Shown here one piece after another: positions 27,572 through 37,503 of a stretch of DNA of 64,000 nucleotides (the first letter of the stretch is position 1; each line of letters opens with the position of its first letter). A program made the translations under genes and the position numbers. Origin of the DNA: Paracoccaceae bacterium (GTDB taxonomy: Bacteria > Pseudomonadota > Alphaproteobacteria > Rhodobacterales > Rhodobacteraceae); contig SBGD01000048.1 in assembly GCA_006226775.1 (NCBI GenBank), forward strand, positions 1 to 64,000, in the 5' to 3' direction. The notes below the pieces were generated by a model. The model did not search any database, was not told the DNA's origin, and saw only the letters and a program-made list of their open reading frames with translations.

Positions 27572-28426
27572 CTACCGCGCCACCGGGACGTCGATATTGT
27601 CGATCAGCCGGACACCGGCCAGGTGCGCCGCGGCAAAGAGGCGGGCAGGCTCGGAGGCGGTCTCCAGCAGCGCCAGCGTGTCGCAGCTGCGCAATTCCAG
27701 GTAGTCGACCGACAGGAAATCGGCGTTTTCCAGCGCCCGGAGCGCCCTCGGCGTCAGGTCCGCCATCGGCTTGCCCGCGGCCAGGCCCCGGGCGATGTCT
27801 TCCATCACCTCGTTCAGCCGCGGCGCCTTGACCCGCGCGCGGTCGCTGAGCAGCAGGTTGCGCGAGGACATCGCCAGACCGTCGATCTCGCGGATGGTCG
27901 GGCAGCCCACCACCTCGACCCCGAGGTCGAGATCGCGCGACAGGCGGCGGACCACCTGAAGCTGCTGGAAATCCTTTTCGCCGAAAAACGCCAGGTCGGC
28001 GGCGGTCTGGGTGAAGAGCTTGGTCACCACCGTCGCCACCCCGTCGAAATGCCCCGGCCGATGCGCGCCGCAGAGCACATCCGTCAGCCCCGAGACCGAG
28101 ACCCCGGTGCAAAACCCCGGCGGATACATCGTGTCGCTCTCGGGCGCCCAGATCGCATCGATGTCGAAACGGTCGAGCTTGCGGGCATCCGCCTCCTCGG
28201 TGCGGGGATAATTGGCCAGGTCCTCGGGGCTGTTGAACTGCTTGGGGTTGACGAAGATGGTCACGATCACCCGGGTCGCGCGCTTCTTGGCCTCGGCCAC
28301 GAGGCTGAGATGGCCGTCATGCAGCGCCCCCATGGTGGGCACCACGCCGATGGTCTCGCCCGCCCGGTGCCAGGTGCCGGTCATCTCGCGCAGGGTGGCA
28401 AGGTCACGCAGGATCGGCGCAATCAA
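27572..28426 (-). CDS. panC: Pantothenate synthetase
   Basis: 284 residues. It joins pantoate and beta-alanine with ATP to make pantothenate. The nucleotidylyltransferase motif is [15 protein letters not shown], including the HDGH (HxGH) signature, with [10 protein letters not shown] and the later MSSRNLLLS (KMSKS-like) segment. It overlaps panB by 4 bases (ATGA), so the two are translated together. Confidence 0.97.
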   Translation of the reverse strand: MIAPILRDLATLREMTGTWHRAGETIGVVPTMGALHDGHLSLVAEAKKRATRVIVTIFVNPKQFNSPEDLANYPRTEEADARKLDRFDIDAIWAPESDTMYPPGFCTGVSVSGLTDVLCGAHRPGHFDGVATVVTKLFTQTAADLAFFGEKDFQQLQVVRRLSRDLDLGVEVVGCPTIREIDGLAMSSRNLLLSDRARVKAPRLNEVMEDIARGLAAGKPMADLTPRALRALENADFLSVDYLELRSCDTLALLETASEPARLFAAAHLAGVRLIDNIDVPVAR

Positions 28427-29247
28427 GAGGGGGCCTCGTCGGCAAAGACATGCTCGGGGCCCGGGAACCTGCGCGCGCGGACCTCTGCGGCATAGGCGGC
28501 GATGGCGGCCTCGCCCGCTTCGCCCAGCGCGGCATAGCGTTTGACGAATTTCGGCCGGAAGGCGGTGAAGAGCCCCAGCATGTCGTCGACCACCAGCACC
28601 TGGCCGTCGCAGCCCGCCGAGGCGCCGATGCCGATGGTGGGGATCGCGACCGCCGCGGTGATCGCATTGGCCAGCGTCTCCGGCACCTTTTCCAGCACCA
28701 CCGCAAAGGCCCCGGCCTCGGCCACCGCTTGGGCATCGGCGGTCAGCTGCCGCGCATCCTCGCCCCGGCCCTGGACCTTGTAGCCGCCCAGCGTGTTGAC
28801 CGCCTGCGGCGTCAGGCCGATGTGGGCCATCACCGGCACGCCGCGGCGGGTGAGAAAGGCGATGGTCTCGGCCATGTGCACGCCGCCTTCGAGCTTGATC
28901 GCCCCGGCGCCGGTCTCGCGCATCAGCCGGGCGGCGCTGCGGAAGGCCTGCTGCGGGCCTTCCTCATAGGCGCCGAAGGGCAGGTCGACGACCATCATCG
29001 CGCTGTGCAGCCCGCGCGCCACGGCCTGGCCATGCAGGATCATCATTTCCATCGTCGCCTGCACGGTCGAGTCGAGCCCGTGCTGGACCATCGCCACGCT
29101 GTCGCCGACCAGCACGAAATCGCAATGCGCGTCCATCATCCGGGCCATGGGCGTGGTATAGGCGGTGAGCGAAACAATCGGCGTGCCCCCTTTCATCGCC
29201 CTGATCTGGTCAGGCATGGGAGCTTTGGGGCGGGCGGTCGCGCTCAT
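28423..29247 (-). CDS. panB: 3-methyl-2-oxobutanoate hydroxymethyltransferase (ketopantoate hydroxymethyltransferase)
   Basis: 274 residues, a TIM-barrel enzyme of pantothenate synthesis that adds a hydroxymethyl group from methylene-THF to 2-oxoisovalerate. Diagnostic stretches are [27 protein letters not shown] (metal and substrate site) and [17 protein letters not shown]. The start at 29247 has GGAGG a few bases upstream. It is the first gene of panB-panC; panD and panE are not in the window. Confidence 0.97.
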   Translation of the reverse strand: MSATARPKAPMPDQIRAMKGGTPIVSLTAYTTPMARMMDAHCDFVLVGDSVAMVQHGLDSTVQATMEMMILHGQAVARGLHSAMMVVDLPFGAYEEGPQQAFRSAARLMRETGAGAIKLEGGVHMAETIAFLTRRGVPVMAHIGLTPQAVNTLGGYKVQGRGEDARQLTADAQAVAEAGAFAVVLEKVPETLANAITAAVAIPTIGIGASAGCDGQVLVVDDMLGLFTAFRPKFVKRYAALGEAGEAAIAAYAAEVRARRFPGPEHVFADEAPS

Positions 29248-29395
29248 GGGCGAGCCTCCGAATTCATGGCAGTTGCCACGGATGTAGCAGGCACGAGACA
29301 GCAAATCCAGCACGTTGCGTGTCGGCAGGCCCCCGGGATTCCGGGCTTGCGGTGTGGCGCCGCGTCGACGATGGTCAAGCAAAAGGGAGGACAGG

Positions 29396-30841
29396 ATGCC
29401 TGATCCGGAACTGCCGTTCGATCCGTCGCTGGCCCTGATCGGCGGCGCCTGGCGCCCGGCCGAGGGCGGCGCGACGCTGGCGCTGCTCGACCCGTCGCAG
29501 GGCACCGAGCTTGCGCGAATCGCCCGGGGCGGGGCCCCCGACATCGACGCCGCGGTCAGCGCCGCACGGGCGGCGCGCGCAGGCGATTGGGGCCGGATGC
29601 CCGCGGCAGAGCGCGGCCGCATCCTGACCCGGATCGGCGCGCTGGTGCGCGAGCGCCTGGACTGGCTGGCCGAACTCGAGGCGCGCGACGTCGGCAAACC
29701 CCTGACCCAGGCGCGCAATGACGCGGTGGCGCTGGCGCGCTACTGCGAGTTCTACGGTGGCGCCGCGGACAAGGTGCACGGGCAAACCATCCCCTATCTC
29801 GAGGGCTACACGGTCTATACCCTGCGCGAGGCGCATGGCGTGACCGGCCATATCATCCCCTGGAACTACCCGATGCAGATCATCGGCCGCTCGATCGGCG
29901 CGGCGCTGGCGATGGGCAATGCCTGCGTGCTGAAACCGGCGGAAGAGGCCTGCCTGACCGCGCTGGCCTTTGCCTGGCTGGCCGAACAGGCGGGTCTGCC
30001 GCAAGGCGCGCTGAACGTGGTGCCGGGGCTGGGCGCCGAGGCGGGCGCGGCGCTAGCCGGCCATCCCGGCATCCAGCACGTGAGCTTCACCGGATCGGTC
30101 GCCACCGGCAGCGCGGTGCAGGTGGCGGCGGGGCGCAACGTGGTGCCGGTGACGCTGGAACTGGGCGGCAAGTCGCCGCAACTGGTGTTCGAGGATGCCG
30201 ATCTCGACGCCGCCCTGCCCTTCCTGATCAACGCAGGCACCCAGAACGCGGGCCAGACCTGCTCTGCCTCGTCCCGCATCCTCGTGCATCACTCTCGCCA
30301 CGCCGAGTTGCGCGAGTGCATGGCCGAGCGCTACAGCGCGCTCCGGGTCGGCCCGGCGATGGAGGACCTCGACGTCGGCCCGATGATCTCGGCCCGCCAG
30401 CAGGGGATCGTCGCGGGGTTCCTCGAAAAGGCCGCCGATCTCACCATTGCCGCCCAGGCCAAGGTGCCCGAGGGCCCCGGCCACTACGCGCCGCCGACGC
30501 TGCTCGACGCGGTGCCGCCCGATCATCCGCTGGCCCAGCAGGAGATCTTCGGCCCGGTTCAGGTCATCATCCCCTTCGGCACCGAGGAAGAGGCGGTGCG
30601 CATTGCCAATGGCACCGATTACGGGCTGGTCGCCGGCATCTGGACCCGCGACGGCGCGCGGCAGATGCGGCTGGCGCGGGCGCTGCACTCGGGGCAGGTC
30701 TATATCAACAATTACGGCGCAGGGGGCGGGGTGGAGCTGCCCTTCGGCGGGATCGGCAAATCCGGGCATGGCCGGGAAAAGGGCTTCGAGGCGCTCTACG
30801 GCTTTTCCACGCTCAAGACCGTGGCGGCCTTTCATGGATAG
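29396..30841 (+). CDS. Aldehyde dehydrogenase (NAD(P)-dependent)
   Basis: 481 residues. Catalytic residues of the ALDH superfamily are in place: Asn157 in PWNYP, Glu255 in LELGGKSPQ and Cys289 in [11 protein letters not shown]. The [10 protein letters not shown] and [18 protein letters not shown] stretches near the C terminus are typical of betaine/aminoaldehyde-like members. ATG 29396 is preceded by GGGAGG. It heads an apparent operon with an SDR, a cupin and a P1 peptidase (gaps of 45 and 40 bases, one overlap). The substrate is unknown. Confidence 0.93.
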   Translation: MPDPELPFDPSLALIGGAWRPAEGGATLALLDPSQGTELARIARGGAPDIDAAVSAARAARAGDWGRMPAAERGRILTRIGALVRERLDWLAELEARDVGKPLTQARNDAVALARYCEFYGGAADKVHGQTIPYLEGYTVYTLREAHGVTGHIIPWNYPMQIIGRSIGAALAMGNACVLKPAEEACLTALAFAWLAEQAGLPQGALNVVPGLGAEAGAALAGHPGIQHVSFTGSVATGSAVQVAAGRNVVPVTLELGGKSPQLVFEDADLDAALPFLINAGTQNAGQTCSASSRILVHHSRHAELRECMAERYSALRVGPAMEDLDVGPMISARQQGIVAGFLEKAADLTIAAQAKVPEGPGHYAPPTLLDAVPPDHPLAQQEIFGPVQVIIPFGTEEEAVRIANGTDYGLVAGIWTRDGARQMRLARALHSGQVYINNYGAGGGVELPFGGIGKSGHGREKGFEALYGFSTLKTVAAFHG

Positions 30842-30886
30842 GCTCCGACCGCGGGCGGCAAGACACACCAACGAAAGAGGGTTCGC

Positions 30887-31627
30887 ATGAGACTGGAAGG
30901 CAAGACCGCCATCGTGACCGGCGCCGGATCGGGCTTTGGCGCGGGCATCGCGCACAAGTTCCTGCAGGAGGGCGCGCAGGTCATGCTCGCCGATATCAAC
31001 TACGAGGCCGCCCGCGACGTGGCCGAGGAATTCGGCGGCGTCGGCCAGCGCGTCGATGTCTCGGATGCCGCCAGCGTGCAGCACATGATCGACAAGGCGG
31101 TCGAACTGATGGGCGGGGTCGACATCCTGGTGAACAACGCCGGGGTGACCCATCTGCCGGCGCCGATGGAGGAGGTCTCGGAAGAGGATTTCGACCGGGT
31201 CTTCGCGGTGAACTGCAAATCGGTCTACTACGGCGCGAAATCGGTGCTGCCGCTGATGAAGGCGCGGGGCGCGGGCGCGATCCTCAACATCGCCTCGACG
31301 GCGGGCGTCTCGCCGCGGCCGAAGCTCAACTGGTACAATGCCTCGAAAGGCTGGATGAACACCGCCACCCGCGCCATGGCGATCGAACTGGCGCCGCATG
31401 GCATCCGCGTCAACGCGGTCAACCCGGTGGCGGGCGACACGCCGCTCCTGGCGTCGTTCCTGGGCGAGGACACGCCGGAGATGCGCGACAAGTTCCTCTC
31501 GACCATCCCGCTGGGCCGGTTTTCCATGCCGGAAGACATTGCCAATGCCGCCTGTTTCCTCTGCTCGGACGAGGCCAGCCTGGTGACCGGGGTCTGCATG
31601 GAAGTCGACGGCGGGCGCTGCATATGA
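30887..31627 (+). CDS. Short-chain dehydrogenase/reductase, FabG-like
   Basis: 246 residues, classical SDR. Cofactor motif TGAGSGFGAG at 11-20, NNAG at about 83, catalytic Ser137, Tyr150 and Lys154 (WYNASKGW). An acidic residue after the second strand (ADINYE) favours NAD(H). The C-terminal DGGRCI is the usual end. It oxidises or reduces an alcohol/ketone of unknown identity. The next gene, a cupin, starts inside its stop (ATATGA). Confidence 0.92.
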   Translation: MRLEGKTAIVTGAGSGFGAGIAHKFLQEGAQVMLADINYEAARDVAEEFGGVGQRVDVSDAASVQHMIDKAVELMGGVDILVNNAGVTHLPAPMEEVSEEDFDRVFAVNCKSVYYGAKSVLPLMKARGAGAILNIASTAGVSPRPKLNWYNASKGWMNTATRAMAIELAPHGIRVNAVNPVAGDTPLLASFLGEDTPEMRDKFLSTIPLGRFSMPEDIANAACFLCSDEASLVTGVCMEVDGGRCI

Positions 31628-31974
31628 AAGCGGTGAACCTGGCCGAGAAACTGGCGCGGGTTCACCGCCACTGGGATCCGCATGTGGTGGCCGACTACAA
31701 TGACAACGAGGTCATGGTGGTGAAGTTCGAGGGCGCGTTTCCCTTCCACCTGCACCCGGAGACCGACGATTTCTTCCTGGTGCTGGAGGGCGAGATGGTG
31801 ATGGACCTCGAAGGGTCTTCGCATGTCGTCAAGGCCGGAGAGCTCTTCATCGTGCCCAGGGGCGTCACCCATCGCCCGCGCGCCGAGTCCGAATGCAAGG
31901 TGCTGCTGATCGAGCCGAAAGGTACACCCAACACCGGCGATCCCGCCACCGCGGCGAAAAAACCGCGCATCTGA
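31624..31974 (+). CDS. Small cupin-domain protein
   Basis: 116 residues, single cupin. The metal-binding pattern is visible in FPFHLHPETDDFFLVLEGEM (two His and an Asp/Glu set) and VPRGVTHRPRAES (third His). Such small cupins bind a divalent metal and act as isomerases, dioxygenases or ligand sensors. The ATG overlaps the SDR stop by 4 bases, so it is coupled to that gene and probably works in the same pathway. No specific function is proposed. Confidence 0.88.
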   Translation: MKAVNLAEKLARVHRHWDPHVVADYNDNEVMVVKFEGAFPFHLHPETDDFFLVLEGEMVMDLEGSSHVVKAGELFIVPRGVTHRPRAESECKVLLIEPKGTPNTGDPATAAKKPRI

Positions 31975-32014
31975 GACAGCCCCGGCACCCGCCCCCTGCC
32001 CCAAGGATCCACCG

Positions 32015-33019
32015 ATGGAGATCGAGACCGGCCCGAAGAACCTGATCACCGATGTCACCGGCCTGCGCGTCGGCAATGCCCGCGACGCGGCGCTGAAATC
32101 CGGCTGCACGGTGCTGGTGGGCGAGGCGCCTTTCGTCGCCTCGGTCGCCGTCATGGGCGGCGCCCCCGGCACAAGGGAAACCGACCTGCTGGCGCCGGAC
32201 AAGATGGCGCCCGCGGTGGATGCGCTGGTGCTTTCGGGCGGTTCGGCCTTCGGGCTGGCGGCGGCGCAGGGGGTGATGGAGGCGCTGGCCGCACAGGGCC
32301 GGGGCTTCGCGGTGGGCTCGGCCCGCGTGCCGCTGGTGCCCGCCGCGATCCTCTTCGACCTGCTCAACGGCGGCGACAAGGCCTGGCCGGAAAACCCCTA
32401 CCCCGCGCTGGGCCGCGCGGCATTGCAGGCCGCCGCGGGCGACTTCGACCTCGGCTCCACCGGGGCCGGGACCGGCGCCACCACGGCGATGCTGAAAGGG
32501 GGCCTCGGCTCGGCCTCGCAGCGCCTTGAGGGTGGCGTCACCGTGGGCGCGCTGGTCGCCGCCAACCCGGTGGGCGCGGTCACCACGGCAGGCGAGCGGC
32601 ATTTCTGGGCCGCCCCGTTCGAGATCGGCGCGGAGTTCGGCGGCCTCGGCCCCGACCCCAGCCCCCGCGCCCTCGACCTGCGCCAGAGCCGCAAGCTCTC
32701 GGCCATGGCCGCCGGCGCCAATACCACCATCGCCATCGTCGCCACCGATGCACTGCTCACCAAGGCCCAGGCCCGGCGCATGGCCACTGCCGCCCATGCC
32801 GGCATCGCCCGCGCGGTGGTGCCCTCGCATACGCCGATGGACGGCGACCTGGTCTTTGCCGCCGCCACCGGCCAGGTGGCGCTCACCGCGGCCGACTGGC
32901 AGATGCTCGAGATCTGCCACGCCGCCGCCACCTGCCTGTCGCGCGCCATCGCCCGCGCGATCCATCTCGCCACGCCCGCCCCCGGCGACACGATGCCCTG
33001 TCACGGGCAAGGGGTCTGA
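32015..33019 (+). CDS. P1 (DmpA/NylC-like, S58) family peptidase
   Basis: 334 residues. Members self-cleave to expose an N-terminal nucleophile; the likely site is between Asn236 and Thr237 in AGANTTIAIVATDA, as in NylC. Other family marks are ITDVTGLRVGNARD at the start and LSGGSAFGLAAAQGVME. Relatives hydrolyse N-terminal amides, beta-peptides or 6-aminohexanoate oligomers. It ends the ALDH-SDR-cupin-peptidase unit, which suggests breakdown of an amide with later oxidation of the products; that is inference. A palindromic repeat follows the stop by 32 bases. Confidence 0.9.
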   Translation: MEIETGPKNLITDVTGLRVGNARDAALKSGCTVLVGEAPFVASVAVMGGAPGTRETDLLAPDKMAPAVDALVLSGGSAFGLAAAQGVMEALAAQGRGFAVGSARVPLVPAAILFDLLNGGDKAWPENPYPALGRAALQAAAGDFDLGSTGAGTGATTAMLKGGLGSASQRLEGGVTVGALVAANPVGAVTTAGERHFWAAPFEIGAEFGGLGPDPSPRALDLRQSRKLSAMAAGANTTIAIVATDALLTKAQARRMATAAHAGIARAVVPSHTPMDGDLVFAAATGQVALTAADWQMLEICHAAATCLSRAIARAIHLATPAPGDTMPCHGQGV

Positions 33020-33051
33020 GGGCAAAGCGACCCCCCTGGCACCAGGTCCGC

Positions 33052-33123
33052 CGCGTCCCGGCCTTGCGCCGGGACCTCTGCTCGACCCTTGGCCATGAGG
33101 TCCCGGCGCAAGGCCGGGACGCG
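33052..33123. repeat. GTCCCGG palindromic repeat, copy 2
   Basis: Perfect inverted arms of about 27 bases (33052-33078 and 33097-33123) around an 18-base loop. The arm core is GTCCCGGCCTTGCGCCGGGAC. Compared with copy 1, A and T in the stem have become C and G on both sides, so pairing is conserved while sequence changed. Confidence 0.9.
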
Positions 33124-33238
33124 CCGGTCGAGCCCCCGGATCGCCGCGCCGCAGCCCCCCGGCCCGCAAGCTTTCTTGACCCTCGCGCAGCCATTGGCTA
33201 GGCGAGGACCAAAGCAAAAGCGACAAAGGAACAGCCCC

Positions 33239-34345
33239 ATGAGCACGCATTCCCTTCTGATCCTGCCCGGCGACGGCATCGGCCCCGAGGTCATGGAACA
33301 GGTGCGCCGCATCATCGACTGGTACGGCGACAAGCGCGGGCTCAAGTTCGAGGTCAGCGAAGACCTCGTCGGCGGCTGCGCCTATGACAAGCATGGCACC
33401 CCCCTGCACGACGACACCATGGCAAAGGCACAGGAAGTCGATGCCGTCCTGCTGGGCGCCGTGGGCGGGCCGCAGTACGACAATCTCGATTTCAGCGTGA
33501 AGCCCGAACGCGGCCTGCTGCGCCTGCGCAAGGAGATGGACCTTTTCGCCAACCTGCGCCCCGCGCAATGCTTCGACGCGCTGGCCGATTTCTCCTCGCT
33601 GAAAAAGGAGGTGGTCTCGGGCCTCGACATCATGATCGTGCGCGAGCTGACCTCGGGCGTCTATTTCGGCGAGCCGCGCGGCGTGATCCGCGAAGGTAAC
33701 GAGCGCGTGGGCATCAACACCCAGCGCTACACCGAGAGCGAGATCGCCCGCGTCGCGCGCTCGGCCTTCGAGCTGGCGCGCAAGCGCGGCAACAAGCTCT
33801 GCTCGATGGAAAAGGCCAATGTGATGGAATCGGGCGTGCTCTGGCGCGACGTGGTGACCGAGGTGCATCAGGCGGAATATGCGGATGTGGAGCTGTCCCA
33901 CATGTACGCCGACGCCGGTGCCATGCAGCTGACCCGCTGGCCCAAGCAGTTCGACGTGATCGTCACCGACAACCTTTTCGGCGACCTGCTGAGCGATCTC
34001 GCCGCCATGCTGACCGGGTCGCTGGGGATGCTGCCCTCGGCCTCGCTCGGCGCACCGATGGACAATGGCCGACCCAAGGCGCTCTACGAGCCGGTGCATG
34101 GCTCTGCCCCCGACATCGCCGGTCAGGGCAAGGCCAACCCGATCGCCTGTATCCTCAGCTTCGCCATGGCGCTGCGCTACAGCTTCGACCAGGGGGACGA
34201 GGCCGCAAGGCTGGAAAAGGCCGTCGAGACGGTGCTGGCCGATGGTGTGCGCACCGCCGACCTGCTGCAGGCCGATGGCGCCAGGCCGGTCTCGACCTCG
34301 CAGGCCGGTGACGCGATCCTCGCCGCTCTCGACGCCTCGCTCTGA
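33239..34345 (+). CDS. leuB: 3-isopropylmalate dehydrogenase
   Basis: 368 residues. It oxidatively decarboxylates 3-isopropylmalate in leucine synthesis. Family marks: [10 protein letters not shown] at the start, [14 protein letters not shown], the [10 protein letters not shown] loop, and [33 protein letters not shown] 33239 has AAAGGA upstream. leuA/C/D are not in the window. Two hairpins follow (including CCGGCAGA-GG-TCTGCCGG at 34385-34402). Confidence 0.97.
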   Translation: MSTHSLLILPGDGIGPEVMEQVRRIIDWYGDKRGLKFEVSEDLVGGCAYDKHGTPLHDDTMAKAQEVDAVLLGAVGGPQYDNLDFSVKPERGLLRLRKEMDLFANLRPAQCFDALADFSSLKKEVVSGLDIMIVRELTSGVYFGEPRGVIREGNERVGINTQRYTESEIARVARSAFELARKRGNKLCSMEKANVMESGVLWRDVVTEVHQAEYADVELSHMYADAGAMQLTRWPKQFDVIVTDNLFGDLLSDLAAMLTGSLGMLPSASLGAPMDNGRPKALYEPVHGSAPDIAGQGKANPIACILSFAMALRYSFDQGDEAARLEKAVETVLADGVRTADLLQADGARPVSTSQAGDAILAALDASL

Positions 34346-34384
34346 GCCTCGCAGCGGGGCGGGAAACCCCCGTTCCGCGCCCCT

Positions 34385-34402
34385 CCGGCAGAGGTCTGCC
34401 GG
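34385..34402 (+). terminator. Hairpin after leuB
   Basis: CCGGCAGA, GG, TCTGCCGG: a perfect 8-base stem with a 2-base centre, 40 bases after the leuB stop. No T tract follows. Confidence 0.3.
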
Positions 34403-34475
34403 CGGGCATCTGCGCCCTCGACGCGGGCCAAGGCGTTGGGATAGCCTGCGGCTGACCCAACCCGAAAGGTGCCCC

Positions 34476-34838
34476 ATGTTCCGTCTTGCCGCCGCCTGCC
34501 TGTTTCTCGCCGCGCCCGCGCTTGCCAATGGCACCGAGGTCGGCCAGATCATCGACTGGCCGATGCCCTCGATCCTCAACGGGGTCTCGACCCTGCCCGC
34601 GCCCGACGCGGAAGGCCGCCCGCACATGGCGCTGGTCATCCGCCGCGACAACAGCGGCAATATCGTCGTGCAATACGCGAATACCGGCTATGCGGACGAC
34701 AGCGTCGACGGCGAACGCAAGACCCATGTCCTCGAACCCCAGGCCGACGGGCGCTACAAGGTGCTGGAAAGCAAGACCGAATACCGTTGCCGCCGCGGCG
34801 AGACGCCGATGACCTGGCAGAGCGCGCCCTGCCCCTGA
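34476..34838 (+). CDS. Small secreted protein of unknown function
   Basis: 120 residues. Residues 1-17 form a signal peptide (cleavage after ALA). The mature protein is about 100 residues, begins NGTEVGQIIDWPMPS, and has two cysteines near the C terminus (YRCRRGETPMTWQSAPCP) that could form a disulfide. I do not recognise a domain. ATG 34476 with AAAGG upstream. Codon use is normal for the region. It stands alone between leuB and a DMT transporter gene. Confidence 0.78.
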   Translation: MFRLAAACLFLAAPALANGTEVGQIIDWPMPSILNGVSTLPAPDAEGRPHMALVIRRDNSGNIVVQYANTGYADDSVDGERKTHVLEPQADGRYKVLESKTEYRCRRGETPMTWQSAPCP

Positions 34839-34931
34839 GCCGGGCCCGCGGGGCTTGAACCCGGCGGGCATTTGGCCCTAACAGGGGACAACGCAATATG
34901 CCCGCGTGCGCGGCTCATCCGGCGAGACTTC

Positions 34932-35876
34932 ATGAACATCAAAGGCCTGCTCTTCGCCCTCCTGGGATTTGCGCTGTTTTCCATGCATGACGTGGTCGTC
35001 AAGTACCTCGGCAGCACCTATTCCCCGATCCAGATCATCTTTTTCGCCGGGCTGTTCAGCTTTCCGCTGCTCAGCTTCGTGCTGATCACCGATTCCACCC
35101 GCGACAACCTGCGCCCGGTGCATCCCTGGTGGGTGCTGGTGCGGGTGCTGGCGGCGCTCGTCACCGGGCTGCTGGGGTTCTATGCCTTCTCGGTGCTGCC
35201 GCTGGCGCAGACCTACACGCTGCTCTTTGTCGCGCCGATGCTGATCACCGTGCTGGCGATCCCGCTCCTGGGCGAGCACGTCGGCATCCACCGCTGGGCG
35301 GCGGTCACGGTCGGGCTGGTGGGCGTCATCGTGGTGCTGCGCCCCGGCACGCAGGAGTTGTCGCTGGGCCACGCCGCGGCGCTGGCCTCGGCGGCGACCA
35401 ATGCGCTGTCGTCGATCGTGGTGCGCAAGATCGGCCAGGCCGAGCGGCCGATCATCCTGGTGCTCTATCCGCTGGCCGGGAATTTCCTGCTGATGGGCGC
35501 GGCGCTGCCCTTCGTCTATGTGCCGATGCCGATCCTCGACCTGGGCGGGCTGGCGGTGATCGCGCTGCTGGGCTTCATCGCCAGCATGTGCATCATCGCC
35601 GCCTATCGCTTCGGCGAGGCCGCCATCGTGGCGCCGATGCAATATTCCCAGATCCTCTGGGCCACCTTCTTCGGCTTCCTGCTGTTCGGCGAAAGCCTCG
35701 ACCGGCCGACGATGATCGGCGCCGGGCTGATCATCGCCTCGGGGCTCTACATCGTCTTTCGCGAAAGCCGCGGCGGCAAATCGAGCAATACCCCGGTGCT
35801 GCGCAACCGCACCCGCGGCTTCAGCCCGGGCAGTGTCCGCACCTCGGCGATGCTGCGGCGCTGGAAAGAGAACTGA
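34932..35876 (+). CDS. EamA/DMT-family permease
   Basis: 314 residues, ten predicted membrane helices in two EamA repeats (roughly residues 5-140 and 150-285), then a basic cytoplasmic tail. FALFSMHDVVVKYLGSTYSP at the start and PMQYSQILWATFFGFLLFGE in the second half are typical. These drug/metabolite transporters often export amino acids or metabolites; the substrate here is unknown. I chose ATG 34932 because it directly precedes the first helix. Confidence 0.9.
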   Translation: MNIKGLLFALLGFALFSMHDVVVKYLGSTYSPIQIIFFAGLFSFPLLSFVLITDSTRDNLRPVHPWWVLVRVLAALVTGLLGFYAFSVLPLAQTYTLLFVAPMLITVLAIPLLGEHVGIHRWAAVTVGLVGVIVVLRPGTQELSLGHAAALASAATNALSSIVVRKIGQAERPIILVLYPLAGNFLLMGAALPFVYVPMPILDLGGLAVIALLGFIASMCIIAAYRFGEAAIVAPMQYSQILWATFFGFLLFGESLDRPTMIGAGLIIASGLYIVFRESRGGKSSNTPVLRNRTRGFSPGSVRTSAMLRRWKEN

Positions 35877-35934
35877 AAGCGCCCGAATCCCTCTTGCAAT
35901 GCGCGGATGCCCGATGTAATCCGCCCGTCACGGT

Positions 35935-36011
35935 CGGAGTGTAGCTCAGCCTGGTAGAGCACTGTCTTCGGGAGGCAGGGGCCGGAGGTTCGAATCCTCT
36001 CACTCCGACCA
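35935..36011 (+). tRNA. tRNA-Pro (anticodon CGG)
   Basis: 77 nucleotides. Acceptor stem CGGAGTG/CACTCCG pairs perfectly. The D arm is GCTC...GAGC. The anticodon stem CTGTC/GGCAG encloses loop TTCGGGA, giving anticodon CGG for CCG proline codons. The T arm is GAGGTTCGAATCCTC. Discriminator A and an encoded CCA (36009-36011) complete it. Confidence 0.97.
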
Positions 36012-36045
36012 ATTTCACCCCATTTCCCGCGTCTGGGCGCCGGTA

Positions 36046-37296
36046 TCAGCCCGGCGTCGCCTCGGGTTCGTCCTCGGTGGCGAGGGCCGCGGTCTCGGGC
36101 GTCAGTGCCCGGCCCGGCGGCGCGGCCTGGAAGTTGCCCTTCTGCGCCTCGGGCACGGCGGCGCGGCTGCGGATGCGCAGCAGGGTGAACAGCACGATCA
36201 GCACATGCGCCAGCAGCGACACCATGAAGAGCCCGGTGCTGCCGACCTGCGACATGCCGACCCCGGCCAGCAGCGGCCCGACGATCGAGCCGAGGCCGAA
36301 CACCATGAGCAGCCCGCCGCTGGTCTGGATGAAGGCGCCGTCGGCGGCATGGTCGTTGGCATGGGCGATGATCACCGGGTACATCGAGAACACCGCCGCG
36401 CCGTAAAGACAGCCCAGCGCCATGTTGATCCCGAGGCCCTGCGGCGCCATCCAGATGAACAGCGCATCGGCGGTGACCGCCACCAGCGCGATGGCCAGCA
36501 GCACGATCCGCCGGTCGAGCTTGTCCGAGGCCAGGCCCACGGGGATCTGCGCCAGTGCCCCGGCGAGGATCGGCATGCTGGAAAACAGCGCCACCCCGGT
36601 CAGGGTGATGCCCACCCCGTCGGCATAGACCGCCGCCAGCGTGCCGAAGGCGCCGTTGGACATGCCCACCATGAAGACCGCGAAGAGCGCCACCGGAGAG
36701 TTGCGCCAGAGCGCCTTGAGATCCAGCCGCACGGTCACCAGCGGCTTGGGCGTGGCCGAGGTCGAGATCGCCACGGGCAAGAGCGCCAGGCTGTAGAGGA
36801 TGGCCCCCAGCACGAAGAAGAGATGGCTGTCGGTCGGCCCGAGGGTCAGCGACATCTGCCCCGCGGTCGAGGCGACGAGGTTGACCATGGTGTAAAGCCC
36901 GAACACCCGCCCGCGGTCGCCCGGCGCGGTGGCTTCGCTGAGCCAGCTTTCCACGATCATCGCCGCCCCGGCGAAGCAGAACCCCGAGAGCGCGCGCAGC
37001 GGGATCCAGGCCCAGGGGGTGAGAAACAGCAGCGACGACAGGATCGCCACCGCCGCCACCGCCGCCATGACGGCGAAGCTGCGGATATGGCCGGTCTTGG
37101 CCACCAGCCCCGGCGTCAGCAGGCAGCCCGAGACATAGCCGATCGCCCAGCCCGTCCCCAGAAGCCCCAGCGAGAAGGCCGAGAAGCCCTCCGACGTGCC
37201 CCGCACCGGCAGGATGAGCCCGTTGACGCCGCCTGCAAACAGCAGCAGCGCGCTTCCGAGGAGCAATGCACTGACCGGCAGGAGAGAGCGAAGCAT
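36046..37296 (-). CDS. MFS transporter
   Basis: 416 residues, twelve predicted membrane helices and a cytoplasmic tail. The MFS loop 2-3 region is seen as SGCLLTPGLVAKTGHIRS and the helix 8-9 loop as VGLASDKLDRRIVLLAI. It looks like a YcaD/sugar-efflux-like proton-coupled permease, but substrate cannot be deduced. It converges on tRNA-Pro, and its stop is only 35 bases beyond the tRNA. Confidence 0.9.
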   Translation of the reverse strand: MLRSLLPVSALLLGSALLLFAGGVNGLILPVRGTSEGFSAFSLGLLGTGWAIGYVSGCLLTPGLVAKTGHIRSFAVMAAVAAVAILSSLLFLTPWAWIPLRALSGFCFAGAAMIVESWLSEATAPGDRGRVFGLYTMVNLVASTAGQMSLTLGPTDSHLFFVLGAILYSLALLPVAISTSATPKPLVTVRLDLKALWRNSPVALFAVFMVGMSNGAFGTLAAVYADGVGITLTGVALFSSMPILAGALAQIPVGLASDKLDRRIVLLAIALVAVTADALFIWMAPQGLGINMALGCLYGAAVFSMYPVIIAHANDHAADGAFIQTSGGLLMVFGLGSIVGPLLAGVGMSQVGSTGLFMVSLLAHVLIVLFTLLRIRSRAAVPEAQKGNFQAAPPGRALTPETAALATEDEPEATPG

Positions 37297-37377
37297 GCGC
37301 CGAGCCTAGATCAAGAACGCAGGCAAGGGAAACACCGCAGTGCCGCCTCTCGCCACGCTTGCCACGCGCGCCCCGCC

Positions 37378-37442
37378 GTCCCGGACCTGATCCGGGACCT
37401 CATGGCAAACCGCACGCGGAGGTCCCGGATCAGGTCCGGGAC
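37378..37442. repeat. GTCCCGG palindromic repeat, copy 3
   Basis: Perfect 24-base inverted arms (37378-37401 and 37419-37442) around a 17-base loop. The arm core GTCCCGGACCTGATCCGGGAC differs from copy 1 at one T-to-C position, matched by a change in the other arm. It lies downstream of the class IV aminotransferase gene (minus strand, stop at 37504). Confidence 0.9.
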
Positions 37443-37503
37443 TGCGGCGGAAAGGATGTCCGCCCCCCCGCCCGGCGGACCACCTGCGCCCCCCCGGCCC
37501 CGC

